Shown here: piece after piece, positions 36,633 through 45,478 of the stretch | How positions within the stretch are numbered: the first letter of the stretch is position 1 | How the letters are laid out: the number at the start of each line of letters is the position of its first letter | NCBI RefSeq assembly: GCF_024300625.1 | Contig: NZ_CP101322.1 | Coordinates: 1,935,992-1,999,991 of the forward strand | DNA from: Halovivax gelatinilyticus | GTDB lineage: Archaea > Halobacteriota > Halobacteria > Halobacteriales > Natrialbaceae | Direction: 5' to 3' | Length of the DNA stretch: 64,000 nucleotides | Notes under the pieces: model-generated | The model's database searches: none | The model's input: the letters and a program-made list of their open reading frames with translations, nothing else | Told to the model about the DNA's origin: nothing | Program-made: the position numbers and the translations under genes

Positions 36633-37065
36633 CCTGACTCACCGTGCGCCGTCGCCGTGATCGTGGTGAACGCGGGTGAGCAGGCGAGCGTACTCGGTAG
36701 TTCATTGCTGAGATTTCGCCGTCTCTGTGCTGTGCGAGCGGGCGTGATGTATCTTCTCCGCAAAATCTGGATCGACCATCCTGAATTCATTTTTGTCTCT
36801 CCCGCCATCGCTGTACTGAGCGTTGACGTTGATATATCGCGTCTCGAGCCCGGGAACTTATAGCTGGGACTTACCTCGAATTCAGTTAGTAACTTACCCT
36901 ATGGTAACTGCCACCGCCGATCGCCGTTGCTCCCGCGCGGATGGCTACGTGCAGTCATCCCACGTCAACGTCCAGAATCAGCGATTCACATCGAACGCGG
37001 ACACACGCCGTGATGAGCGTACAAAGCGCGGGAGTCAAGCGTCGGTTCGATTTGGTCTGCGCCCC
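36184..37065. other. 882-base spacer between uvrB and the large-protein operon
   Basis: No convincing gene is present. The right half (36700-36930) is AT-rich. It contains minus-strand TATA-like elements, CTATAAGTT at about 36863-36855 and GATATATCA near 36839-36830, that could drive the operon with a long leader. Two short minus-strand frames, 36620-36808 (62 codons, start about 27 bases below the second TATA-like box) and 36180-36632, are chained by overlaps into the operon but look random in composition. Plus-strand frames across this spacer are not supported. Confidence 0.5.
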
Positions 37066-39141
37066 TCAGAACTCGTCCGCCGGCGGGGCGATCCCTTCCT
37101 CGTCGTCACCGTGGCCGGCGAGGTCGAACTCCTCTCGCACCTCGATGATGCGATCGCGAATGTCGGCGGCCAGCTCGAACTCCAGGTTGCTCGCCGCCTC
37201 GTCCATTCGGTCTTCGAGTTCTTCGACGTAGCGGGCGGCCTCGTCGTCGCCGTCGAGTTCACGTCCGGAGATCGTCGTGGTGTCGGTCTTGCTACCCGGG
37301 AGATTCGTCTCGCTGACGTCCTTTTCGATCGTCGTCGCTTCGAACCCGTGTTCTTCGTTGTACTCCTGCTGGATTTCGCGGCGGCGCTGGGTCTCTTCGA
37401 TCGCCGACTCCATCGCGTTCGAGGGCTCGTCGGCGTAGAGGATCACCTCGCCGTTGACGTTTCTGGCCGCTCGCCCCATCGTCTGGACGAGCGTCGTTTC
37501 GCTCCTGAGGAATCCCTCCTGGTCGGCGTCGAGGATGGCGACCAGGCTCACTTCGGGGATGTCCAGACCCTCTCGAAGGAGGTTGATGCCGACGAGGACG
37601 TCGATCTCGCCCAGTCGGAGCGAACGGATGATCTCGTGACGTTCGAGCGTGTCCGTCTCGTCGTGCATGTAGGCGACGTCGACGCCCGATTCCTCTAGAT
37701 ACTCCGTTAGATCCTCGGCCATGCGCTTGGTGAGCGTCGTCACCAGCGTTCGCTCGTCCCGGTCGATTCGCTCGTCGATTCGGCCCATCAGATCGTCGAT
37801 CTGGCCGGTCGCGTCGGCGACCTCGACCTTCGGGTCGACGAGGTGCGTCGGCCGAACGATCTGCTCGACGATGTTGTCGGAGTGGTCGCGCTCGTAGTCG
37901 GCCGGCGTCGCCGTGACGAACAGCGTTCGGTCGGTCTTTTCTTCGAACTCCTCGAAGGTGAGCGGCCGGTTGTCGTAGGCGGTGGGGAGTCTGAACCCGT
38001 TCTCGACGAGCGAGTCCTTGCGGGACTTATCGCCCGCGAACTGGCCCTTGATCTGCGGGATCGTCTGGTGTGACTCGTCGATGACGGTGAGGTAGTCGTC
38101 GGGGAAGTAATCGAGCAGCGTGTACGGCGTGTCTCCCGGTTCGCGGTCGGAGAGATAGACCGAGTAGTTCTCGATGCCCGAGCAGTAACCCGCCTCCGCC
38201 ATCATCTCTAAGTCGAACGTGGTGCGCTCTTCGATCCGCTGGGCGGCGATCAGGTCGCCCTGGCGCTCGAAGTACGAGATGCGCCGATCTAGGTCCTCGC
38301 GGATCTCGTCCATCGCCCGCTCCAGTCTGGGTTCGGGAATCGAGTAGTGTTCGGCCGGGTGGACGAGCACGGCGGGCTCTTCGCTCACGACTTTCCCTTC
38401 CATCGGGTCTACCTTCAGCATCCGGTCGATCTCGTCGCCCCAGAGTTCGACGCGGACGGCGTAGCGGCCGTACATCGGGAAGATCTCGAGCGTGTCGCCG
38501 CGGACGCGAAACGTCCCCTGGGAGAAGTCGACGTCGTTTCGCTCGTAGTTCAAATCGACCAGCCGTTTCAAGAGTTCGTCGCGACCGGTCTCTTCGCCCA
38601 CTTCGAGACGCATCGACATGTCGACGTAGTTTCGCGGGTCACCGAGCCCGTAGATGGCCGACACCGACGCGACCACGATGACGTCGTCTCGCGTCAGCAG
38701 CGACCGGGTGGCCGAGTGGCGCAGCCGATCGATCTCGTCGTTGATCGAGGCGTCCTTGTCGATGTAGGTGTCGGTCTGTTCGACGTACGCTTCGGGCTGG
38801 TAGTAGTCGTAGTAGGAGACGAAGTACTCGACGGCGTTGTTCGGAAAGAGGGTCCGAAACTCCTCGTAGAGCTGGGCGGCGAGGGTCTTGTTGTGGGCGA
38901 TGACGAGCGTCGGTTGCTGGAGCTGCTCGACCGTCCACGAGACGGTGTTGGTCTTGCCCGACCCCGTCACGCCGAGCAGCGTTTGCTTCTCGGCGCCGGC
39001 TTCGTAGCCGCGGACGAGACCCTCGATGGCCTCGGGCTGGTCGCCCGCCGGCTCGAACGGCGCGTCGACCGCGAAGGGCTGGTCGGCGTCTGGTCGATCC
39101 GGCTGGAGGGGTCCCTCGGTGTTGCTCACGGTGAGACCCAT
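37066..39141 (-). CDS. uvrB: UvrABC excinuclease subunit B
   Basis: UvrB is the helicase-like damage-verification subunit. The 691-residue product has Walker A GVTGSGKT at 57-64 and the beta-hairpin region [21 protein letters not shown] that inserts into DNA. It also has the Walker B-like VIDESHQ, helicase motifs V/VI ([18 protein letters not shown]), and a C-terminal UVR motif ([13 protein letters not shown]) that contacts UvrC. Length and motif order are normal. It begins with a short haloarchaeal extension. The neighbouring genes are unrelated; its partner uvrC is about 35 kb away on the other strand. Confidence 0.97.
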   Translation of the reverse strand: MGLTVSNTEGPLQPDRPDADQPFAVDAPFEPAGDQPEAIEGLVRGYEAGAEKQTLLGVTGSGKTNTVSWTVEQLQQPTLVIAHNKTLAAQLYEEFRTLFPNNAVEYFVSYYDYYQPEAYVEQTDTYIDKDASINDEIDRLRHSATRSLLTRDDVIVVASVSAIYGLGDPRNYVDMSMRLEVGEETGRDELLKRLVDLNYERNDVDFSQGTFRVRGDTLEIFPMYGRYAVRVELWGDEIDRMLKVDPMEGKVVSEEPAVLVHPAEHYSIPEPRLERAMDEIREDLDRRISYFERQGDLIAAQRIEERTTFDLEMMAEAGYCSGIENYSVYLSDREPGDTPYTLLDYFPDDYLTVIDESHQTIPQIKGQFAGDKSRKDSLVENGFRLPTAYDNRPLTFEEFEEKTDRTLFVTATPADYERDHSDNIVEQIVRPTHLVDPKVEVADATGQIDDLMGRIDERIDRDERTLVTTLTKRMAEDLTEYLEESGVDVAYMHDETDTLERHEIIRSLRLGEIDVLVGINLLREGLDIPEVSLVAILDADQEGFLRSETTLVQTMGRAARNVNGEVILYADEPSNAMESAIEETQRRREIQQEYNEEHGFEATTIEKDVSETNLPGSKTDTTTISGRELDGDDEAARYVEELEDRMDEAASNLEFELAADIRDRIIEVREEFDLAGHGDDEEGIAPPADEF

Positions 39142-39203
39142 TGTGGCCGAAGAACCTTGACGGACTCGGTGTGCGACGTAAAAATAGGCCGCGTGCGATT
39201 CGG

Positions 39204-39707
39204 TTACGTCTCGTCGGCTCGCTCCCGGTCGACCTCGAGCAGTACCTCGAACGCACGGTCTTCGAGCCCTTCCGGCGGCTGGAGTAGCCCGATCGCGAAG
39301 GCCGAGTAGATCGTCCCCGCCTCGACGGCGACGTCCGCGTCGAAGACGACGGTCTCCGGATCGCCCGCCGCGGTGACTTTAACGCGGTACGTTCCCGGAT
39401 CGACCGCGAGGTACGGCGAGACGGTCCGGTAGGGGACGTCCTCGAGGACGACGTCGCCGGCCAGGTAGACGTCGACGTTCGGCGCGTCCGGCGAGAAGTG
39501 CGCGACACGGAGTCCGTTCTCCGGCGGCACGATCGGCTCTTCGTCGGCCGGTTCTTTCTCGTCTGTCGGTTCTTCGTCGCCTTTCTCGTCTCTGTGTTCG
39601 TCGTCCGTTTCGTCTTTGTGGCTGTCGGCTGCGTAGACGGAACCGGAAACCGCCGCCAGCCCGCTCGCGGCACCGATACCTTTCAACGTGGTACGTCTCG
39701 TGGGCAT
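39204..39707 (-). CDS. Tat-exported DUF4397 domain protein
   Basis: The 167-residue product begins with a twin-arginine signal ([21 protein letters not shown]). A very acidic linker (residues 30-55) and a single DUF4397 domain follow, with the typical [38 protein letters not shown] and [13 protein letters not shown]4397 proteins are extracellular beta domains of unknown role. I took the ATG at 39707: the Tat motif directly follows, and a TATA-like CTATATTGG sits about 30 bases upstream. A longer frame to 39836 runs through the promoter. The promoter contains dyad repeats. Confidence 0.88.
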   Translation of the reverse strand: MPTRRTTLKGIGAASGLAAVSGSVYAADSHKDETDDEHRDEKGDEEPTDEKEPADEEPIVPPENGLRVAHFSPDAPNVDVYLAGDVVLEDVPYRTVSPYLAVDPGTYRVKVTAAGDPETVVFDADVAVEAGTIYSAFAIGLLQPPEGLEDRAFEVLLEVDRERADET

Positions 39708-39728
39708 TACGTCCCAGCCAACGAAACT

Positions 39729-39779
39729 ATTCCCAATATAGTCGACAGACTGTCTCATCAGTAAAACACCATTGGGAAT
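39729..39779. promoter_or_regulatory. Dyad repeats in the promoter of the DUF4397 gene
   Basis: ATTCCCAAT (39729-39737) and its exact reverse complement ATTGGGAAT (39771-39779) flank a second palindrome, GACAGACTGTC (39744-39754). The minus-strand TATA-like box CTATATTGG overlaps the first arm, so a protein bound here could block or recruit transcription factors for the exported protein gene. Confidence 0.4.
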
Positions 39780-40050
39780 GGCGAGTGGGCCGTTCCAGTG
39801 CGTTTCGTTCAGAATGGGCCGGATTACTGGGTGCACATCGAACCTGTTGCATTCGAATGACCGGACGGAGTAACCGGTTGTTTGAAACGTCGCGATCGGT
39901 CGTTCACCCGGTATCTGCGCGTTTTCCTGGGGAAGTAGGGCCGTGATCGGTCTCCGTTTAACTTCGGCACTGTTTCGGGTCGGACGGCGATCCTTCGCGG
40001 CGAGCGAGGGGCACCCACACTTCTTCCATCTGCCCGTAGAAGGCGTCGGT

Positions 40051-40320
40051 ATGTCCGGAACGGGTCACGTTCAGAACGCGCGCCGGGAACTGGAAACCGC
40101 CGTCGAACGAGCCGACGACGACGTTCGAGACGACCTGCGCGAGACGGCGGCCGAACTCGCCGCGATCGCGAGCGGCGACCAGCCCGCAGATTACGCCGTC
40201 GTCGACGGCTACCTGAACGAACTTCGCCAGACGAAACGAGACGCCGACGACGTCGCCGACGAGATCGACGCGGCGATCGACCACCTCTCCGCGTACCGCG
40301 ACGACCTGGAACAGGCGTGA
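40051..40320 (+). CDS. Small acidic helical protein, DUF7553-like
   Basis: The 89-residue product is almost entirely helical and acidic. Its pattern NARRELETAVERADDDVRDDL, then LAAIASGDQPADY and VDGYLNELRQTKRDAD, and the end AIDHLSAYRDDLEQA, resembles a family of small haloarchaeal proteins that I believe is DUF7553. There is no signal and no cysteine. I set the start at the ATG at 40051, since the 36 residues of a longer frame are not helical and look non-coding. The function is unknown. Confidence 0.75.
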   Translation: MSGTGHVQNARRELETAVERADDDVRDDLRETAAELAAIASGDQPADYAVVDGYLNELRQTKRDADDVADEIDAAIDHLSAYRDDLEQA

Positions 40321-40473
40321 TATCCGGCGCACCGACGGCCTTCTCGGTCTACGTCGGGTGACGTATCGGTCCCACGTTCGGTGTCTTCTTCGTCCGTCGT
40401 TCGGCGACGCTGACTCCCGACGTGCGTCGCCCATCGTCGCGGAACCGGATGACGCGACCGGGCCAGCGCACGT

Positions 40474-40516
40474 CGCCGCTCCGTTAGACACCTCGACTCG
40501 CCGCTCCGTTAGACAC
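40474..40516 (+). repeat. 18-bp tandem direct repeat upstream of a membrane protein gene
   Basis: CGCCGCTCCGTTAGACAC occurs at 40474-40491 and again at 40499-40516, a 25-base period. It lies about 40 bases upstream of a TATA-like GGTTTATCAC (40552-40561) that precedes the start at 40588. It may be a regulator-binding site or a small tandem duplication. Confidence 0.5.
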
Positions 40517-40587
40517 TCCGACGACGCCGACCGTCAGGAAGCCGTGAGTACCGGTTTATCACCCTCCCGGTCGTCCGTTCTAGTGTT

Positions 40588-41343
40588 ATGTCTTCGACAC
40601 CTCCTACCGACGATTCGCACGTACGCCAGACCGACCGCTCGGCCGACTCGCTCGGGGCGGTCGTCGACTGGATCGTGACCGCGTTTCTGGTCCTGGCCGG
40701 GCTCTCGATCGCGATCGGCGGGCTGTTCGCCTCGCTCGCGGCCGACCGAGCCCAGATCGAATCGCTCGTCGCCGACGGGACGATCGAGGCCGATCCGCTC
40801 ACCGACGCGGAACTCGTCGATCTCACCTACGCGCTGGCGTCGACGGGCGGGCTCTGGCTGGTCGTCGTCGGACTCCTGACCGCCGTCGCTGGCGTCGTGT
40901 TCTTCGTTTCCCGCCGCCGTACGCGCCGCCAGTTCGCTCTAGAGGAGCGTCCACCGCCGACGGTCGGCACCTACGCGCTCATCGGCGGGATCGTCACGAT
41001 CGTGGCGTCGTTCGTCCCGCTCGCGCCGATCCTCGGCGGCGGCGTCTCCGGCTACCTCTCGCGTGACGACCGCCACCACGGGCTGGCCATCGGCGGACTG
41101 GCCGGGCTCGTCGCGGCGGCCCCGGTCGTCGTCGGCTTTGCCATCCTGTTAGGCGGACTGGCGATCGCCGCGAACGCGCTCGGCCTCGGCTTTGCGACCG
41201 TGGCGATCGCGCTCGCGTTCGTCCTGCTCACGATGATCGCCGCGCTCTACGTGGTCGCGCTGAGCGCGCTCGGCGGTTTTCTGGGCGCCTACCTCGCTCG
41301 CGATCGGCGCGACGATCGGGCGGCGACGGACGCTGGACACTGA
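40588..41343 (+). CDS. Membrane protein with DUF5518-like C-terminal half
   Basis: The 251-residue product has a polar N-terminus (residues 1-25). Two membrane helices (30-52 and 88-110) flank an acidic loop, and a C-terminal half of about four helices follows. The segment PILGGGVSGYLSRDDRHHGLAIGGLAGLVAA is typical of DUF5518-type haloarchaeal membrane proteins. A TATA-like box about 28 bases upstream points to a leaderless mRNA. The function is unknown. Confidence 0.75.
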   Translation: MSSTPPTDDSHVRQTDRSADSLGAVVDWIVTAFLVLAGLSIAIGGLFASLAADRAQIESLVADGTIEADPLTDAELVDLTYALASTGGLWLVVVGLLTAVAGVVFFVSRRRTRRQFALEERPPPTVGTYALIGGIVTIVASFVPLAPILGGGVSGYLSRDDRHHGLAIGGLAGLVAAAPVVVGFAILLGGLAIAANALGLGFATVAIALAFVLLTMIAALYVVALSALGGFLGAYLARDRRDDRAATDAGH

Positions 41344-41376
41344 GAACGGTCTCGTCGATTCGAACCGCCGGCCCGA

Positions 41377-42507
41377 CTACTCCAGCCGGTCTAGCACCGC
41401 GTCGGTCTCGTACGACAGCGAGAGCGACCGGGAGCGACCGCGACCCTCGATTTCGGCGTAGTCGGCGTCGATCAGGTCGAGCTGGTCGAGCTTGTTGACG
41501 ATCTCGGAGTAGCGCGTGTAACCGAGGTCGGTCTCCTCGTGGAAGGCTTCGTAGACGTCGCCCGCTTGTTGGCCGTCGTGCTCGGCGATGACGCGCACCA
41601 GCGCCCGTTCGGAGTCCGACAGGCCCTGGAGGCTTCGCGAGAGGCTTATGTACTTCGAGGTCTCGAACGCCGCCTCGACGTCCTCGCTCGAGATCGTCTT
41701 CGAGCCGCGCATCTCCGCGTTCAGGCCGGCGCGCTTGAAGAGGTCGATGCCGACGCGCAGGTCGCCGCTCTGGGCGGTGAGTTCGGCCACCCGGTCGAGG
41801 ATCGGGGCGGTGACGACGCCGTCGTTGAACCCGCGCTTGACCCGTTCGCCAAGGATGTCGACGATTTCGCGTTCGTCGTAGACGGGGAAGTAGACGTCCT
41901 CTGGTCGGAAGACGCTCTGGACGCGCGCGTCGAGTTCGTCGACGACGTCGAGCGTGGGATCCGAGGAGACGACGATGACGCCGATCTTCGCGCCGGGGTG
42001 TTCCTCGTGGGCGCGAAGCAGCGAGTAGAGCGTATCCGAGGCTTCGTTCTCGTAGAAGAGGTAGTTGACGTCGTCCAGCGCGACGACGAGAACCCGATCG
42101 TCCTCGACGAGTTGCTCTGCGATCTGTCCGAAGAGCTTCTTGAAGGAGATGCCCGACGAGGGCGGTTCGTAGTCGAAGGTCCCCTCGAAGAGTCGCGAGA
42201 AGACGGCGTAGCGCGTCGAGTTCACCTGGCAGTTGACCCGGATCGTCCGGACGTCGCGGGTCTGACCGGCGATCTCGTCGTATAAGCGCTGGACCGCCGT
42301 CGTCTTGCCGGTTCCGGGCGGCCCGCGGACGAGCACGTTGAGCGGGCGCGAACCGCGCACGGCGGGGCGCAGCGCGTAGACGAGGCTCTGCATCTGCGAG
42401 TCGCGGTGCTGGAACGTCTCCGGGACGTAGTCGATCTCGAAGACGGACTCGTTGCGAAAGACGGTCTCGTCCCAGCCCAACATCCCCTCGTCGGGGTCCC
42501 GTTCCAT
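41377..42507 (-). CDS. Orc1/Cdc6-family replication initiator protein
   Basis: The 376-residue AAA+ protein is of the archaeal Orc1/Cdc6 family, which binds origins and loads the MCM helicase. Walker A is GPPGTGKT at residues 62-69, Walker B is LVVALDDVNYL near 143, sensor 1 is VIVVSSD, and a C-terminal winged helix begins near residue 300. The ATG at 42507 is preceded by GAGGTGA with a short spacer, a Shine-Dalgarno-like site. A GTG nine bases further upstream is an alternative. No origin recognition box repeats were seen nearby, so this copy is not clearly tied to a local origin. Confidence 0.93.
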   Translation of the reverse strand: MERDPDEGMLGWDETVFRNESVFEIDYVPETFQHRDSQMQSLVYALRPAVRGSRPLNVLVRGPPGTGKTTAVQRLYDEIAGQTRDVRTIRVNCQVNSTRYAVFSRLFEGTFDYEPPSSGISFKKLFGQIAEQLVEDDRVLVVALDDVNYLFYENEASDTLYSLLRAHEEHPGAKIGVIVVSSDPTLDVVDELDARVQSVFRPEDVYFPVYDEREIVDILGERVKRGFNDGVVTAPILDRVAELTAQSGDLRVGIDLFKRAGLNAEMRGSKTISSEDVEAAFETSKYISLSRSLQGLSDSERALVRVIAEHDGQQAGDVYEAFHEETDLGYTRYSEIVNKLDQLDLIDADYAEIEGRGRSRSLSLSYETDAVLDRLE

Positions 42508-42660
42508 TACTTTCACCTCGCTCTCGAAGCTACGTCAGTGTTTCGGCGTCGGTCGCGTCGTGGCCCCAACGCCGCTGATTCGATTCGCGTTCGAACGCGT
42601 TCATCCGAGCGAGAACCCGTCGGATCGGATGGGACTCCTGACAGTCAGAGTGTTCGTGAG

Positions 42661-42677
42661 CGTTATTTATATTCGCT
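42661..42677 (+). promoter_or_regulatory. TATA-box promoter of the DUF378 gene
   Basis: The AT-rich stretch CGTTATTTATATTCGCT ends about 27 bases ahead of the ATG at 42705, the spacing expected for an archaeal TATA box serving a leaderless mRNA. Confidence 0.55.
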
Positions 42678-42704
42678 GACAGCCTACTATCGTTGGTGAC
42701 GCAC

Positions 42705-42986
42705 ATGCGAACTCAAACCCGTCCCAACCTCTCTCCCATCGAGTGGTTCATCATGGCGCTCGTGACCGTCGGTGCAATCAACTGGGGCCTCGTCGGCCTC
42801 GAGGGATTCGTCGGTGGCAACCTGAACCTGGTGAACCTCCTCTTCGGGTCCGTCTCGACCATCGAATACTCGGTCTACCTGCTCGTCGGCCTCGCTGGTC
42901 TGTCGATCCTCGTCACGGGAATCCGACGCTACCGCAGCCCCGCCGAGGACGCGGCGGAGATCGAACACACCGAACCCGCTCGGTGA
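42705..42986 (+). CDS. DUF378 family small membrane protein
   Basis: The 93-residue product has two membrane helices (about residues 13-33 and 50-72). The DUF378 signature reads FIMALVTVGAINWGLVGLEG, then NLVNLLFGSV and a second helix with VYLLVGLAGLSIL. DUF378 proteins are small membrane proteins of unknown role found in bacteria and archaea. I prefer the ATG at 42705 to a TTG at 42693 because the TATA box lies about 27 bases upstream. Confidence 0.88.
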   Translation: MRTQTRPNLSPIEWFIMALVTVGAINWGLVGLEGFVGGNLNLVNLLFGSVSTIEYSVYLLVGLAGLSILVTGIRRYRSPAEDAAEIEHTEPAR

Positions 42987-43017
42987 CCGTTTTTTGCACG
43001 CAGTAGCCAGTCGGCCG

Positions 43018-45045
43018 TCAGTCGAACTTTTCTAACAACCGCTCGTAGAATCCGCCGGCGTCCGTCCCGCCGTCGGCGCTCGCCGTCTCGTCACTATCGA
43101 CTTCCTCGGCCAACTTCTCGACGATCAGCTCGGGCGTCGAGCGAGCGAGGTGGTCCGGGACGGGTGATCGGTTCACCGCCAGTTCGCCCTCAACCAGTCC
43201 CACGGCCTCGATGCCGTCGACGGGGACCTCGTAGTCGGCGGTCTCGCGGATCTCGTCGGCCAGGTGGGAGACGAAGACGGCGGTGGCGTCGCGCGCAGAG
43301 AGCGCCTCTAAGATGCCGGCGATGATCTTCGCGCTGGCGCCCGGTTCGGTGATGCTCTCGAGTTCGTCGACCAGCACCAGCCCGCCGTCGGCCCCGGTCG
43401 CGAGGTCGGCGAAGCCGCGGACGGTCGCCTCGAAGGCGCCCGCGTCGAGGGTCCCCTGGGTCTTCGCGTGGTAGTGGACGGCGTCGAAGCGCCGGAGTCG
43501 AACCCGGTCGGCGGGAACCGGGAGGCCCATGTGCGCCAGGATGACGACGGCCGCCACCAGATCCAGCGTCGAGGTCTTTCCGCCGCTGTTTACCCCGGAG
43601 AGAAGGCGGACGCCGTCGACGTCGTAGTCGACCGGGTCGATCGCCGACGGCGGTTCGTCGAGCAGCGGCGAGCGGCCGCCCTCGATGCGGACGTCCGGAC
43701 CGTCGCCGGCATCCCAGACGAACTCGGCCATCGTACACTCGAAGTCATCTGCGAAGCGGGAAATTGCGAGTTCGACGTCGAGTTCGAGCGCCTGTCGGAC
43801 CAGGGTCTCGGCGTCACCTCGCAGGTCGGCTAGTTCCGCGGCGAGTGCTTGCTTTCGCCGGACCGCTCGCTGGTCCATCGTCGCCTGGAGCTCCTCGCGC
43901 AATCGACCGACCGCGTCGTCGTCGTGGGCGACCGGAAACGTCGGATCGTCGCCGAACGCCCGTTCGGCGAGTTCGGCTTCTCCCGTCGTGAGCCCGAGCG
44001 TCTCGACGACGTGTTCGCGAGCCGCGCTCACCGCCTCGTCGTACTCGTCGGCCAGTTCGCGCGAAAACAGCGAGTCCGCGCCGGCGCCCCGTTCGACCAG
44101 CGAGAGCAAGTCCGATCCCTCGATCGTGACGTCCTGTTCGGCGATCGCCGCTTTGAGCTGGTCGTTCGCGAGCGATTCGGCGCCGGCGACGACGGTATCC
44201 AGGTCGTCGACGGCGCGTTCGAGCCGGTCGAGTTCCTCGTCGCCGGCGACCGTCCCGTCGCTGTCGAACCGATCGAGTCCGTCTTCGAGCGCGGCCGGGT
44301 CACAGGGCGGTTCCAGGTCGCTCTCGCGGTGGACGGCGATCGCCGCCTGCAGCCGGTCGCGGTTGGCCGAGAAGAACGCGAGCGGACGTTCGGGGACGAT
44401 CGCGATCGGGTCGTCGAACGCGTCCGGTCTGACACGGACGTCGCCGTCGACGTCGACGCCGGCGAAGTGCTCGTCGAGTGCGACCACGGTCGCGTAGCCG
44501 CGAGCGAGTTCGGCCAGCCCGCGGGCGTCCTCGACGAGTTCGACCGAGAGCTCTGGAAACGCCTCGGTAGCCTCCGCGTACCGTTCGGCGTCGGTCGTCG
44601 CGAGACAGCGCTCGCGGACGCGAACGTCGCCCGGCTCGACCGTCGGGGAGACCTCGCGCAGGGCCGCCAGGATGGCCTCGCTTGGCTCCCGTGAGAGCGC
44701 GTCGCTCGTCACCGTTCGCGCCTCCTCGATTCGAGACCGGCGCGAACTCGGGTAGAACGTCTCCAGGCGCCGTGCCGCGTAGTCGGTGACGGTTCGCTCC
44801 TGGAGACCCGAGAGCAGCTCGCGGTAAATCTCCCCGGTGCGGTCGGTGGCCAGAAAGCCGCCCGGATCGTCGTGTTCGGCCCGAATCGCCGCGCGGGCGA
44901 TGTGGGCCGCCCGCCCGGGGCTCACCCCTGGCGCGCTCGCGATTTCGGCCACGTCACCCGTCCGAAGCGCCCGTTCCGGGTCGTCGAGTTCGGCCAGCGC
45001 CTCGGCCGTCTTCCGTCCGATCCCCGGGATCGCTTCGAGTTCCAT
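43018..45045 (-). CDS. MutS-family ATPase with N-terminal helix-hairpin-helix motifs
   Basis: The 675-residue product opens with a helix-hairpin-helix pair (LEAIPGIGRKTAEALAEL and APGVSPGRAAHIARAA). A long helical middle like the MutS core and clamp region follows, then the MutS ATPase domain: Walker A SGVNSGGKTSTL, a following AAVVILAHMGLPVPA, and Walker B GLVLVDELES with SHLADEI. The mismatch-recognition domain of MutS1 is absent, so it belongs to the MutS5-like haloarchaeal group, probably acting on branched DNA rather than in classic mismatch repair. I chose the ATG at 45045, since the 66 extra residues of a longer frame resemble promoter DNA. Confidence 0.88.
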   Translation of the reverse strand: MELEAIPGIGRKTAEALAELDDPERALRTGDVAEIASAPGVSPGRAAHIARAAIRAEHDDPGGFLATDRTGEIYRELLSGLQERTVTDYAARRLETFYPSSRRSRIEEARTVTSDALSREPSEAILAALREVSPTVEPGDVRVRERCLATTDAERYAEATEAFPELSVELVEDARGLAELARGYATVVALDEHFAGVDVDGDVRVRPDAFDDPIAIVPERPLAFFSANRDRLQAAIAVHRESDLEPPCDPAALEDGLDRFDSDGTVAGDEELDRLERAVDDLDTVVAGAESLANDQLKAAIAEQDVTIEGSDLLSLVERGAGADSLFSRELADEYDEAVSAAREHVVETLGLTTGEAELAERAFGDDPTFPVAHDDDAVGRLREELQATMDQRAVRRKQALAAELADLRGDAETLVRQALELDVELAISRFADDFECTMAEFVWDAGDGPDVRIEGGRSPLLDEPPSAIDPVDYDVDGVRLLSGVNSGGKTSTLDLVAAVVILAHMGLPVPADRVRLRRFDAVHYHAKTQGTLDAGAFEATVRGFADLATGADGGLVLVDELESITEPGASAKIIAGILEALSARDATAVFVSHLADEIRETADYEVPVDGIEAVGLVEGELAVNRSPVPDHLARSTPELIVEKLAEEVDSDETASADGGTDAGGFYERLLEKFD

Positions 45046-45478
45046 CTGCGAGGTGATACGCACGTGTCGAGAAAAACGTATGGGGTCTGGTGTCAACTGG
45101 GACCGTCCCTCGCGGTCGTCGCGGCGGCTCACTCTCTGGGTCAACAAAATTGCTACTACTATACAATACAAGTGACCGTTTGAAACGAATAGGGAACGAT
45201 ATTCGAAAGACAACCAATTTGTGCTGTTCTTCTGCTTCATCACGGCTGAATGTTGCTTAAACTAACTTATTTTACCGTTTATGTCCACATCTACTCTCGC
45301 ACCCTCTCCTTATGATGCGCCTGATGGCAGTTTGGGCGGTTCTAAATCCAGATGTGTATCCGTTGCCCGTACTATAATGTGGAAAATGTGCAATATCGGT
45401 GGCGCGTCCCCGTTCTCGGTGACTGGAAGATGACGGCGTAAGGTTGGGGGGTTCGGAGAGCGGATTTTCGGGTCCCGA
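45046..45478. other. 433-base intergenic region
   Basis: This gap between two leftward genes is AT-rich for this genome. It holds a minus-strand TATA-like TTGTATAGTAG near 45163 that may serve the MutS-like gene, and further AT-rich stretches at 45250-45290 and 45370-45390. No gene is supported. Confidence 0.5.

Noticed and set aside
36042-36863. 273-codon plus-strand frame across the spacer ahead of the giant operon
   Set aside because: It overlaps the 5' end of the 1095-residue gene, has random-looking composition, and has no promoter or family match.
42508-42704. Replication origin beside the Orc1/Cdc6 gene
   Set aside because: Archaeal origins next to orc genes carry repeated origin recognition boxes and a long AT-rich element. 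The 197-base gap shows only an ordinary TATA box.
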